Assembly: GCF_025995175.1 (NCBI RefSeq) | Contig: NZ_BAPV01000004.1 | Location: forward strand, 248,001-312,000 | Origin: Asaia krungthepensis NRIC 0535 | GTDB taxonomy: Bacteria; Pseudomonadota; Alphaproteobacteria; Acetobacterales; Acetobacteraceae | Length of the DNA: 64,000 bases | Direction of reading: 5' to 3' | Shown: positions 30,216 to 38,952 of the stretch, piece by piece | Numbering within the stretch: the first letter of the stretch is position 1 | Layout: every line of letters starts with the position of its first letter | Translations under genes and position numbers: made by a program | Notes under the pieces: model-generated | Told to the model about the DNA's origin: nothing | What the model saw: the letters and a program-made list of their open reading frames with translations, nothing else | Databases searched by the model: none

Positions 30216-30866
30216 TCAGTTATCCGTGCTGTTCAGATCGGTACGTCCCGTGGCAGCCGCCGGGAAACCATCCGGTCCGGCCTTTTCATAGGGCTGGCCG
30301 TTCTGTGTCGGCATGGCATTGGGGTCGAAGTAGGAAGGAACATCGGCGGCGTTATTGCGCGATGGCTTGATCTGGGATTTGAACCAGACGGCAATCTGCT
30401 GACGGATCGACCCGGCAAGGGTCTCTGCCAGTCGGGCCCGGACCGTCTCGTCGTTCAGCGTTTGGGCAAGATACTGCTCGAAGGTCGCATTGAAGCCGTC
30501 GAGCTGCGTCACGTCACCCTGCGCCAGAAGCCTGGGCGTCTGCTCGACCGTGTAGAGCGTCCAGTGCGCCGTACCGATCTCGCGGAAACGACCGGCGGTA
30601 TTGTCGCTATGAATATCGATCACCGAGGCGTTCACGCCAAAATTCACATTGAGCGTGTAGCCGTCAGGCGCCTTCGTGCTGCCGCTACCCAGTTGTTCCT
30701 GAAGAGCCAGCCGCAGTTCCTGCCCCTGACGATCGGGGATATTCGCCACCCAGATACGCTGCAACTCATGATTCACGCGCGTCCCGCCTGCGCCGTTACT
30801 TCCATAAAGCGGCTGGAAACCGCAACCGCTCAGGGCCAGACCGGCAAGCAGGACAAGACGACGCAT
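30216..30866 (-). CDS. lptE: LPS-assembly lipoprotein LptE
   Basis: A 216-residue outer-membrane lipoprotein that plugs LptD during lipopolysaccharide insertion. The signal ends in lipobox ALSGC (Cys15), followed by the usual GFQPLYG stretch. The alpha/beta body includes RQGQELRLALQEQLG. The C-terminal tail after about residue 180 is Pro/Asn-rich and disordered. I trimmed the frame to MRRLVLLAG at 30866, since the rest of the open frame (to 31049) lies inside leuS. It is 4 bases downstream of leuS. Confidence 0.92.
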   Translation of the reverse strand: MRRLVLLAGLALSGCGFQPLYGSNGAGGTRVNHELQRIWVANIPDRQGQELRLALQEQLGSGSTKAPDGYTLNVNFGVNASVIDIHSDNTAGRFREIGTAHWTLYTVEQTPRLLAQGDVTQLDGFNATFEQYLAQTLNDETVRARLAETLAGSIRQQIAVWFKSQIKPSRNNAADVPSYFDPNAMPTQNGQPYEKAGPDGFPAAATGRTDLNSTDN

Positions 30867-30870
30867 GGTT

Positions 30871-33468
30871 TCAGCCTGCCACAACGAAATTGACGATACG
30901 ATTGGGCACATGGATGCGCTTGACGATGCGCTTTCCCTCGAGCATCCGCGCCACATTCGGTTCAGCCTCAGCCAGAGGCAAAACCATGTCGGACGGCGCA
31001 TCGGGCGGCACCTCGATCGTGCCACGCAGCTTGCCCATGATCTGAACACCCAGCGTCACGCTGTCACGCGTCAGGAATTCTTCCAGCGCTTCCGGCCAGG
31101 CGCGTTCGACAACCATCGCCCCCTGCGGGTCAAGCAAGGCCACCATCTCTTCCGCCAGATGCGGCATCATGGGCGCCACGAGCAGGGACAGGGCAAGGGC
31201 AGCCTCGCGTCGTGCCGCGCCAATCCCCGCCTCGTTCGACTTCTCGGCCTCTGAAAGGGCCGCGCTCAACTCGTGCAGGCGAGCCACGGCCACGTTGGGC
31301 GTGAAGCCCTCCAGAGCCTCGGTCACGGCGCGAATGGTGCGATGCGTAGCCTGACGCAGGCTACGTCCGCCCTCGCCGAAGGCGGCATCCGACGGTACCT
31401 GTGTCGCAACGGACTGGATCAGACGGTAGAGCCGCTGCCCAAAGCGGGCAGACGCGGACACACCCGCTTCCGTCCATTCCATGTCACGTTCCGGCGGGCT
31501 GTCGGACAGGACGAACCAGCGCGCCGTATCAGCACCGAAGCGCTCAATGATCGCGGTCGGCGATACCGTATTGCGCTTAGACTTGGACATCTTCTCCAGA
31601 CGGCCCTGCTGGACCGGCTGGCCGTTGTCGCGGCGCACATAACCATCGCCCGAACGCACAACGTCTTCCGGCGCAAGCCAGCCATTCTCGTCGCGATAGC
31701 TTTCATGGGTGATCATGCCCTGCGTGAAGAGCCCGGCAAAAGGCTCGTCCACATTCAGGTGACCGGTTTCATGCATGGCCCGGGTGAAGAACCGCGCGTA
31801 GAGCAGATGCAGGATCGCGTGCTCGATGCCGCCAATATACTGGTCGACAGGCAGCCAGCTATTGGCCGCAACCGGATCGGTGGGCGTGGCAGCATGAGGA
31901 GCGGTGAAGCGCGCAAAATACCATGAGCTATCGACAAACGTATCGAACGTATCGGTTTCGCGACGTGCCTTGGCACCGCATTGCGGGCAATCCACATGCT
32001 TCCAGCTCGGGTGATGATCGAGCGGATTGCCGGGACGATCGAATGTCACGTCCTCAGGTAGTTTGAGCGGGAGTTGGTCATCCGGCACCGGAACGGCACC
32101 GCAGCTATCGCAGTGAATGACCGGGATGGGGCAGCCCCAGTAGCGCTGACGAGAGATACCCCAGTCACGCAGACGCCAGTTCACGACGCTCCGCCCGATC
32201 CCCATGCCTTCGAGGCGCTCGATCGCCTTGCGCTTGCCCTCGACAATATCCAGCCCGTCAAGGAAGCCGGAATTGATGAGCGTGCCCTCACCGGTGACGG
32301 CCGTCTTGCCGACCGTGAATCCCGCCTGCTGCTCGCCTGTCGGTAGAATGACAGGGCGCACCGGCAGATCGTATTTGCGTGCGAAATCGAGATCGCGCTG
32401 GTCACCGCAGGGGCAGCCGAACACAGCGCCTGTGCCATATTCCATCAGCACGAAATTGGCGATCCAGACCGGCACGGTCTCGTCGGGCGCGAAGGGATTG
32501 CTGACACGCAGTCCCGTATCGATGCCGCGCTTTTCAGCAGCCTCGATCGCTTCCTCGGACGTGCCAAGACGCTGGCATTCCTCAATGAAGCCACGTACCG
32601 CCTCGTTCTCCCGTCCCACCTTGGCGGCAAGCGGGTGATCGGCCGCAATCGCCACGAAGCTCATACCGAAAAGCGTGTCGGGTCGCGTCGTGAAGACCTC
32701 GACAGAATCCAGATCGACATCGAACCCTTCCGGCGGCGCATGGAGCGCAAAACGCACCCGTGCGCCCTCGGAACGACCGATCCAGCGCTCCTGCATGACG
32801 CGCACGCGCGCTGGCCAGCGATCGAGCTTGTCCAGCCCTTCGAGCAGGGGCGCTGCAAAATCGGTGATCTTGAGGAACCACTGGGACAGACGCTTCTTTT
32901 CGATCAGCGCGCCGGAGCGCCAGCCACGGCCATCGACCACCTGCTCATTGGCCAGAACGGTGTTGTCCACCGGATCCCAGTTGACCGAGGATTCGCGTCG
33001 TTCAACGAGACCCTTGCGCCACATATCGAGGAACAGCTTCTGCTGATGACCGTAATATTCCGGGAGACAGGTCGCAATCTCACGCTCCCAATCCAGCGAA
33101 AAGCCCAGACGCTGCAAGGTGCCACGCATGGCAGCGATGTTGTCGAGTGTCCACTGCCCAGGATGCACGCCGCGCTCGCGCGCCGCGTTTTCGGCGGGGA
33201 GGCCGAACGCATCCCAGCCCATGGGATGCAGTACCGAGAAACCACGCGCGCGCTTGTAGCGCGCCACGACATCACCGAGCGCATAATTGCGCACATGGCC
33301 CATATGGAGCTGACCCGACGGATACGGAAACATCTCGAGCACGTAATATTTCGGCTTGTCGGCGGCAGGGTGGTCGTCTGCGGCGAAAGCGCGCACAGCG
33401 TCCCATTTTGCCTGCCATTCGGGCTCAGCCTTGGCGAAATCGTAGCCGAGTGTTTCTTGTTCCGTCAT
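30871..33468 (-). CDS. leuS: leucyl-tRNA synthetase
   Basis: An 865-residue class I synthetase. The HIGH-type motif is HMGH at residues 55-58 and KMSKS at 626-630. The CP1 editing insert and the Zn-ribbon cysteines ([25 protein letters not shown]) are visible, and the anticodon-binding C-terminus is complete. It heads the leuS-lptE-holA operon and follows the DUF3576 lipoprotein by 47 bases, the order seen in many alphaproteobacteria. Confidence 0.98.
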   Translation of the reverse strand: MTEQETLGYDFAKAEPEWQAKWDAVRAFAADDHPAADKPKYYVLEMFPYPSGQLHMGHVRNYALGDVVARYKRARGFSVLHPMGWDAFGLPAENAARERGVHPGQWTLDNIAAMRGTLQRLGFSLDWEREIATCLPEYYGHQQKLFLDMWRKGLVERRESSVNWDPVDNTVLANEQVVDGRGWRSGALIEKKRLSQWFLKITDFAAPLLEGLDKLDRWPARVRVMQERWIGRSEGARVRFALHAPPEGFDVDLDSVEVFTTRPDTLFGMSFVAIAADHPLAAKVGRENEAVRGFIEECQRLGTSEEAIEAAEKRGIDTGLRVSNPFAPDETVPVWIANFVLMEYGTGAVFGCPCGDQRDLDFARKYDLPVRPVILPTGEQQAGFTVGKTAVTGEGTLINSGFLDGLDIVEGKRKAIERLEGMGIGRSVVNWRLRDWGISRQRYWGCPIPVIHCDSCGAVPVPDDQLPLKLPEDVTFDRPGNPLDHHPSWKHVDCPQCGAKARRETDTFDTFVDSSWYFARFTAPHAATPTDPVAANSWLPVDQYIGGIEHAILHLLYARFFTRAMHETGHLNVDEPFAGLFTQGMITHESYRDENGWLAPEDVVRSGDGYVRRDNGQPVQQGRLEKMSKSKRNTVSPTAIIERFGADTARWFVLSDSPPERDMEWTEAGVSASARFGQRLYRLIQSVATQVPSDAAFGEGGRSLRQATHRTIRAVTEALEGFTPNVAVARLHELSAALSEAEKSNEAGIGAARREAALALSLLVAPMMPHLAEEMVALLDPQGAMVVERAWPEALEEFLTRDSVTLGVQIMGKLRGTIEVPPDAPSDMVLPLAEAEPNVARMLEGKRIVKRIHVPNRIVNFVVAG

Positions 33469-33515
33469 GATCTTCTGTCGTCTGTTCGCGTCACGTGGTC
33501 TTCAGTGCGGGAAAA

Positions 33516-34049
33516 TCAGTCCCGATTGCCGTTATCGGCACGAAGCTGGCGTGCGCGGGCAAGGATGCGCGTTGTGATATCCGAGGTCGTGTTGTTGGCG
33601 ACCGGGGTATCCACCCATTCACCCCCCTGCTTTTCCTGACGGAATACCGAAACGCGCAGCGCGTCCGAACGCAGGCGACGATCAAGGATGTAAGCCGCAA
33701 TCTTGAAACGCTCATTCGTGCTGGCAGGCGGCTGATACCAGTCGGTCAGGATCACGCCACCGCTCGCATCGGCCGAGGCGAAGGGCATGAAGCTGAGCGT
33801 ATCAATAGCACCGCGCCAGAGATAGGCGTTCACGCCGCCCTGAAGCTGGTCATCGCCACCCGTGGCACCGCGATCGACGCCGAGCAGATGGTTGCGGGGC
33901 TGGGTCAGGCTGTCGGGATCGCGCCCACCGCCACAGGCGCTCAGCGCCATCAGGGCGCAGAGCGGCAGAACGGGAAGGAACCGTCCCTTGAGTGACGTCG
34001 CCTTTGCGGGCGCGTTGAGAGGGGCGATCGGCTGCAAACGAGGTGTCAT
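33516..34049 (-). CDS. DUF3576 lipoprotein
   Basis: A 177-residue lipoprotein with a signal at about residues 20-39 and lipobox ALSAC, then the DUF3576 body (VNAYLWRGAIDTLSFMPFAS, GGVILTDWYQPPASTNERFK, SVFRQEKQGGEWVDT). Its place directly upstream of leuS is a well-conserved alphaproteobacterial synteny. The N-terminus before the signal is about 20 residues longer than usual; a start at MALSAC is too short, so the given start is kept. Function unknown, envelope-located. Confidence 0.88.
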   Translation of the reverse strand: MTPRLQPIAPLNAPAKATSLKGRFLPVLPLCALMALSACGGGRDPDSLTQPRNHLLGVDRGATGGDDQLQGGVNAYLWRGAIDTLSFMPFASADASGGVILTDWYQPPASTNERFKIAAYILDRRLRSDALRVSVFRQEKQGGEWVDTPVANNTTSDITTRILARARQLRADNGNRD

Positions 34050-34200
34050 GTTGTCCCTATTAGACTGGCACTGGCCGCGTGTCGAAATCCCCGATCGCGG
34101 TACCCGCGTCCGGCTTCAACCACAGTTCATATCGCGCCCGCCCGATCACGCCAAGCGGGGCGTTGATTTATCCGCTGGGGATTCACCTGCCAGGGATTTA

Positions 34201-34219
34201 CCGGGAGGCCCGCTCCCGG
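34201..34219. terminator. hairpin after the SARP-like regulator
   Basis: A 7-bp stem CCGGGAG / CTCCCGG encloses a 5-base loop, 23 bases past the regulator stop. There is no U-run, so termination strength is doubtful. The rest of the 192-base gap holds only a weak minus-strand promoter-like TTCGAC-N18-TAATAG near the DUF3576 start. Confidence 0.4.
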
Positions 34220-34241
34220 ATCCCTCTGCCCGGCAGGACAT

Positions 34242-36353
34242 CTATCCGTTGGGGATGCTGACCCGCTGAAGCATCTCACGCAGCCAGGCCTGCATCGACT
34301 GGGGCAGAAAAGCGTGACGAGACAGGATTCCTGCAATGGTGACATCCGGGACAAGACGCAGGAGATGGCGCTTCACGCGTTCTGTCTCTTCACCCATGCC
34401 GTGAGAGGCAAGTGCGACCAGATAATACAGAACCCCGGCGGCACTTCTTGGGTAAAGGCTGACGAAGGCTGCCCCAGCCTGTCTGGCCTCTTCGTTGTTT
34501 CCCGAGGCTTCGAGCACGAAAATGCTGAAGGGCTCGGACAGAACCGCGAGAGGCTGCGACGCGCGCAGGGCACGGAATTGCTGGATCTCCTCCTGCGCGA
34601 TCTCTTTTTGTTCAGAGAGCAGCGCCTGGATTGCCTTGAGCGCATGGATGGAAGGCGAGATCGCGATGGCAGGAAAAACGCCCCCTGCGCCCGTATATTC
34701 GGCTGTCAGCGCCTTGGCCTCGTCCAGCTGACCGGGTGTGAATGTGCGGGTCAGCATCGACAACCACACCCCGAGCGGATTGGCGCGAAGCTGGATGGCC
34801 ACGTAACCCGCCGCAGAGGCAATCTCTTCGATATCTTCCTGCGCGGAGGTCACCCAGGATTCCTGGTAGATGAAGAAGCGGATCAGCGAGCGCACATACA
34901 GGACAAAGACAGATTCCTGATCGGACTGATAAGCCCGCTCGGCAAGATCGGCCAGTTCAGTCGACAAGGTGAGGTCGCATCGCAGAAGCAGGGTCAGGGC
35001 CCTGACCGCCATCTGGAATGCCGACAATTCGGCGATCGGGCGCGACATCATGCGCTGCCCTTCCGACACAAAGAGCGACCACTGGAGCGACTTCATCACG
35101 TAGAACAGCAAGGCGCGCTGGGCTCGGGTGTCCTTCGGAAGCTCGAACCTGTCCGCCCAGACGACACTGCCTTCCTGGCGCAGGCTGAGCAGGCGGATGA
35201 TCACATAGCCTTCCGAAGCGTCGTCATGTTCGGCATTGGCACGCACCAGCCCGGAGATCACATAATCCGTTCCCGGATTATGGGTATTCCCCAGCAAGGG
35301 CCCGGTATCGCCCTGCGGCGTCTCGGGGAACGGTACGACAGTGAAGGTCTGAAGCCCGACTAGCTTGACCTCGAGGCGCTCCGTCAGTTCGGCTGCAAGC
35401 GCGTCGGCATGCGCGCCTCCGGTCGCCTTGAGCGGGGCGACAGCGATCGAACCTAGGGTACGGGGCGGCGGGCCAGCCGATAGAAACGACCCCTCCCCTC
35501 CCCCCGAAGCAAAAAGTCCGGATGTCTCGACATGCATGTCGGCATGCACGAGGGCCGGATCGATCTCACCCGCGGCGCCATGGTGGGTCTTGGCATAAGA
35601 GTCGAAAGCGATACGCTCCTGCAGCCCCCGCACCAGCCCCATTGTAGCCGGACCGGGCACGGTGCCGAGCTGATCCTGGAAAAGCTGCACGACCTGATCG
35701 CCAAGAGCCGCTGCCTGGGCATATTCGCCCTTGGTCACCCAGGCCTGGATGCGTGCGCGCCAGGCCGCCTCGTTGAGGCCGTCGCGCAGCAACAGGTGAT
35801 CCGCAGTTTCCAGAATGGCGTCCGGATCCACCTGGGTGCGCAGGGCGCTTTCGAAAAGCTGATAGATGTGGCGATTGAGGCGGGTGCGCTGCCCCTCGAT
35901 CCATTCATTGAATGCTGGGTCGATACCGTTCAGCTCGCCAAGCAGCACCTCGCTCGGAGGGGGCAGTTCCCGCAGGATGGACTTGCCGCCATTGAGAATA
36001 CGCTCGACATCGACCGAGGTGAGCGCCGGCTTGAGCGCAAGGGTGTGGCGCTGCACGTCGATCACATCGACACCAAGCGGACTCAGCGCGTCGAGAAGTC
36101 GGTGGATTTCCTGACGAAGCGATGCCCGCGCGAGGTCATCTGGTCGGCGGCTCCACAATAACTCGGCCAGATGGGAGCGCGCGACAGGTTTGCGGTCCGA
36201 CAGGGCGAGAATAGCAAGTAATCCCTTCGTCTTCCCACCGACCGGGAGTACGCTTTCGCCTGTGAGCGTCGTGGCTTCCATGCGACCAATAAGTCGCAGA
36301 CGCAGCAGGGTGGAATCGGTTTTTGCAACACCACGAAGGGCCAGATCGAACAT
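34242..36353 (-). CDS. SARP/BTAD-like transcriptional regulator with TolB-like domain
   Basis: A 703-residue regulator. An OmpR-like winged helix (about residues 18-105, GGKTKGLLAILALSDRKPVA, then SLRQEIHRLLDAL) is followed by a bacterial transcriptional activation (BTAD) helical repeat (about 108-245). A TolB-N-like beta segment (about 290-400, GSIAVAPLKATGGAHADALA) and a C-terminal TPR-like helical half come next. Such large regulators sense by protein contact; target genes are not evident. It is divergent from the tRNA-Arg gene. A TATAAG box (36380-36385) lies about 27 bases upstream of the start. Confidence 0.8.
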   Translation of the reverse strand: MFDLALRGVAKTDSTLLRLRLIGRMEATTLTGESVLPVGGKTKGLLAILALSDRKPVARSHLAELLWSRRPDDLARASLRQEIHRLLDALSPLGVDVIDVQRHTLALKPALTSVDVERILNGGKSILRELPPPSEVLLGELNGIDPAFNEWIEGQRTRLNRHIYQLFESALRTQVDPDAILETADHLLLRDGLNEAAWRARIQAWVTKGEYAQAAALGDQVVQLFQDQLGTVPGPATMGLVRGLQERIAFDSYAKTHHGAAGEIDPALVHADMHVETSGLFASGGGEGSFLSAGPPPRTLGSIAVAPLKATGGAHADALAAELTERLEVKLVGLQTFTVVPFPETPQGDTGPLLGNTHNPGTDYVISGLVRANAEHDDASEGYVIIRLLSLRQEGSVVWADRFELPKDTRAQRALLFYVMKSLQWSLFVSEGQRMMSRPIAELSAFQMAVRALTLLLRCDLTLSTELADLAERAYQSDQESVFVLYVRSLIRFFIYQESWVTSAQEDIEEIASAAGYVAIQLRANPLGVWLSMLTRTFTPGQLDEAKALTAEYTGAGGVFPAIAISPSIHALKAIQALLSEQKEIAQEEIQQFRALRASQPLAVLSEPFSIFVLEASGNNEEARQAGAAFVSLYPRSAAGVLYYLVALASHGMGEETERVKRHLLRLVPDVTIAGILSRHAFLPQSMQAWLREMLQRVSIPNG

Positions 36354-36655
36354 TACTTCACGCTTTCTTTTCTTGGAGCCTTATATCACATCCCTGTCTC
36401 GGTTTTTTTACGAAACGTATTCTCCACCCCAGCATCGCGCGCAGTTGAAGGAAAAACGATAGTGCCGAGAGTGTGCTTGTCGCGGGTAACCCCTGGGGAA
36501 GAAACTTAAAGTAAATCTTCATTCTTGCCAGCATAAAGGAGGTGAAACTCTCGTTTGCGCGAGGGCAAAATGACTTACTAACAACAACGATCTTAGAATG
36601 ACTTGCGAGTATTGCAACCGATCAGGGGGAACAGAAAAAATTGAAACCTCCCCCC
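36354..36655. other. non-coding gap between the regulator and tRNA-Arg
   Basis: About 300 bases, more AT-rich than the neighbourhood. It holds a minus-strand TATAAG box (36380-36385). There is also a perfect-looking ribosome site AAAGGAGGTGA near 36535-36545, followed only by a three-codon or 19-codon frame. I cannot support a gene here; a regulatory RNA or leader peptide is possible but unproven. Confidence 0.4.
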
Positions 36656-36684
36656 TTGCCGGCGGAAAGCGCCCCCCCTAGACT
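36656..36684 (+). promoter_or_regulatory. promoter of the intron-containing tRNA-Arg gene
   Basis: TTGCCG (36656-36661) and TAGACT (36679-36684) are separated by 17 bases; the mature tRNA 5' end is 11 bases downstream of the -10 box. This is a convincing housekeeping-sigma arrangement. Confidence 0.6.
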
Positions 36685-36694
36685 GGCAATGGTG

Positions 36695-37009
36695 GTCCGC
36701 GTAGCTCAGCAGGATAGAGCACAGGATTCCTAGATTAATTGGGCGCCATGCTTGGAAACTTCATGGTGGATCTGCTCAAATTCGGGGAACGCTCTGGTCA
36801 TCAGACCGTGCCAATCCCGAGCCAAACATAGTCGTGATCGCGGCTATGGAGGTGTAGAGACTGTACGGGCAGCGCCTGTCGTCCGGCTCATCCCGGACCA
36901 GGGCGAAGAGACAGTCCAGACCACGAACGACACGCATTGCGTGTCGGCGGCGAAAGCCGAAGTGGTATGAATCCTGGGGCCGTGGGTTCGAATCCCGCCG
37001 CGGACACCA
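36695..37009 (+). tRNA. tRNA-Arg (anticodon CCT), split by a group I intron
   Basis: The 5' exon (36695-36731) gives the acceptor strand GTCCGCG, the D arm GCTC...GAGC, and the anticodon stem CAGGA with loop TTCCT. The 3' exon (36970-37009) gives AA plus TCCTG, the T arm with GGTTCGAATCC, and acceptor CGCGGAC, discriminator A and an encoded CCA. All stems pair perfectly, and the spliced loop reads TT-CCT-AA, so the anticodon is CCU. The 238-base interruption follows anticodon position 36, the same site used by the known alphaproteobacterial tRNA-Arg(CCU) introns. The tRNA cannot work unless the intron is removed. Confidence 0.95.
36732..36969 (+). ncRNA. group I self-splicing intron (IC3-like) in tRNA-Arg(CCT)
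   Basis: The 238-nt intron starts after exon U36731 and ends in the required omega-G (36969). P1: exon CCU pairs with intron GGG (36741-36743) through a U-G wobble at the splice site, extended by A36732-U36740. P4 pairs UCGGG with CCCGA (36782-36786, 36816-36820). P7 pairs GACTGT (36859-36864) with ACAGTC (36911-36916). The guanosine-site stretch GGTGTAGAGACT and the block AATCCCGAGCC match the Azoarcus-type IC3 core. P9-type hairpins include GACACGC-ATT-GCGTGTC (36929-36945) and a GAAA tetraloop. No homing-endonuclease ORF is present. Confidence 0.93.
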
Positions 37010-37154
37010 CCACCACTCCCGATACCCTCCCGTGTGATGTGCCGATTGACCGGAATCACGCCCCCTGTCGTCAGGGGCTCCCAGCGCGTGTCCACGTCAT
37101 CGCCCGCGTGTGCTGGGAAGAGCCAGCCATACTGTCTTCCCCTCGCAATCCGTC

Positions 37155-37439
37155 TCAGAAAGCCACCGCCGTCATCTCGGGCGCGAACAATGCATGCAGA
37201 AGCAGCGCCAAAAGTACGATGGCAATCAGCACACCGAAAAGTCGACCGAAAAGGCGGAAGCAGACAACCACGAGCAGCAGAAGCAGCAAAGCCAACAAGG
37301 CTGTCTGGACCTGATGCGGCACGCCCAGTGCCTGAAGTCCTCTACGGGCCCATTCTTCAATAACAGCGATCACAGAAACGATCAGCGTGAATAAACCGAT
37401 AATAAGACCAGTAATAACTGCAATAGTACTCTGTATCAC
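37155..37439 (-). CDS. small two-helix membrane protein, unknown
   Basis: A 94-residue hydrophobic protein with TM segments at about residues 5-27 and 46-85 (the second long enough for two helices separated by CFRLFGRLFG), and a charged linker (IEEWARRGLQ). No family recognised. It lies between the tRNA and the symporter gene, on the opposite strand to both. The hydrophobic composition supports a real gene; start and function are uncertain. Confidence 0.5.
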   Translation of the reverse strand: MIQSTIAVITGLIIGLFTLIVSVIAVIEEWARRGLQALGVPHQVQTALLALLLLLLVVVCFRLFGRLFGVLIAIVLLALLLHALFAPEMTAVAF

Positions 37440-37686
37440 GCCCTATCCCCCACTCACGGCCTGGAAGCCCGGCCCCGATCATCTTTTGCCATGGGGTTAT
37501 CTGCCCGGCATCCTGTGTAGAACACCATATGGATTGAGAGCCTCCGCCACAACGCGGGATTCTCGTTTACGGGGGCTCTTCGCATATCGACCGCGCAGCG
37601 GCATGTCCCCTGCCCTGCCGAAATTTGATATCACAATGGCTTATGGCCTAGACCCAAGCCCTGAGCCGGATCCTGGAGCATTGAGA

Positions 37687-38934
37687 ATGAAGCGAATGAG
37701 CATGACCACCCTTATTGTCATCGCGATGCTGGCGGGCATTGCGGTGGGTGGCGCCGCTCACACACTGATTGTCGATACAGTACAGCAACAGCATTTTGCC
37801 CATTACGTCTTGATCGGCTCGACCATCTTCCTGCGCTTGATCAAGATGATCATCGCTCCCCTCGTCTTTTCAACGCTCGTTGTCGGGATCGGCCACATGT
37901 CCGATGCCGCCTCGGTAGGGCGTGTGGGTGCCAAGGCCATGATCTGGTTTGTGGGGGCTTCGCTCTTCTCGCTCACCCTGGGCATGGTTCTGGTCAATCT
38001 GTTCGGACCTGGTGTCGGCATGCATCGCCTGCACGGCCTGACCACCTCGCCCATTCCCACAGATGGCATGTCGCTCGACGGCTTCGTGAACCATATCGTT
38101 CCTGACTCGGTATTCCGGGCCATGACCGATAACGAGATCCTTCAGATCGTCGTGTTCTCCGTGTTTTTCGGCGTGGCCTGCGCCTCGATGCCGGAAAAGG
38201 CGCGCGTGGTCATGGAATGGACCGAGAGCCTCTCCCAGATCATCCTGAAAGTCACAGGCTATGTGATGATGCTGGCGCCAGTCGCCGTTTTCTGCGCCAT
38301 GGCTGCCACTATCACGACGAACGGACTGCGTGTTCTCATTAATTACGGCAAGTTCATGGGAGAGTTCTACCTCGCCATGGCCCTGCTCTGGTGCGCCCTG
38401 ATCGCCGCAGCTTTCGTCATCCTGGGGCGCCCGGCGCGGCGCCTGATCTCCCTCATGCGCGAGCCCTTCCTGCTCGCTTTCTCAACGGCGAGCTCCGAGG
38501 CTGCCTACCCGCTGATGCTGGATCAGCTTTCGCGCTTCCCCATTTCAAGGCGTATTTCCTCATTCGTGCTTCCGCTGGGCTATTCGTTCAATCTGGACGG
38601 GACGATGATGTATTGTACTTTCGCCAGCATCTTCATTGCCCAGGCCTATGATATCAGCCTGCCCTGGAGCACGCAGATCATCATGCTGCTCACGCTCATG
38701 CTCACCAGCAAGGGCGTCGCGGGTATTCCACGCGCATCTCTGGTGGTGATTGCCGCAACCCTCAGCCAGTTCAAGCTGCCGGAGGAAGGTGTGCTTCTGA
38801 TTCTCGGAATCGATACGTTTCTCGACATGGGCCGTTCGGCCACGAATGTCGTAGGCAATTCTCTGGCCACGGCTGTGGTGGCCAAATGGGAAGGCCAGCT
38901 TCCCGAAACCCATGCCCAGCCCGTAAAAGGCTGA
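37687..38934 (+). CDS. dicarboxylate/amino acid:cation symporter (DAACS family)
   Basis: A 415-residue inner-membrane symporter of the GltP/DctA family. Eight helices and two re-entrant hairpins are expected. The Ser-rich hairpin AFSTASSEAAYPLML, the TM7 signature LPLGYSFNLDGTMMY and the second hairpin KGVAGIPRASLVV are all visible. I start at MKRMSMTTLI, with GGAG 7 bases upstream; the longer open frame from 37387 is non-coding in character. Likely C4-dicarboxylate or glutamate/aspartate uptake with H+ or Na+. Confidence 0.92.
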   Translation: MKRMSMTTLIVIAMLAGIAVGGAAHTLIVDTVQQQHFAHYVLIGSTIFLRLIKMIIAPLVFSTLVVGIGHMSDAASVGRVGAKAMIWFVGASLFSLTLGMVLVNLFGPGVGMHRLHGLTTSPIPTDGMSLDGFVNHIVPDSVFRAMTDNEILQIVVFSVFFGVACASMPEKARVVMEWTESLSQIILKVTGYVMMLAPVAVFCAMAATITTNGLRVLINYGKFMGEFYLAMALLWCALIAAAFVILGRPARRLISLMREPFLLAFSTASSEAAYPLMLDQLSRFPISRRISSFVLPLGYSFNLDGTMMYCTFASIFIAQAYDISLPWSTQIIMLLTLMLTSKGVAGIPRASLVVIAATLSQFKLPEEGVLLILGIDTFLDMGRSATNVVGNSLATAVVAKWEGQLPETHAQPVKG

Positions 38935-38952
38935 GCACGGCGCAGCCGTATT

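Noticed and set aside
36530-36610. Small gene behind the strong AAAGGAGGTGA site
   Set aside because: The ATG frame has three codons and the GTG frame overlaps the ribosome site; neither is credible as a protein gene.
36695-37009. Two partial tRNA fragments or a tRNA pseudogene
   Set aside because: The two halves pair perfectly once the group I intron is removed, so this is one functional split gene.
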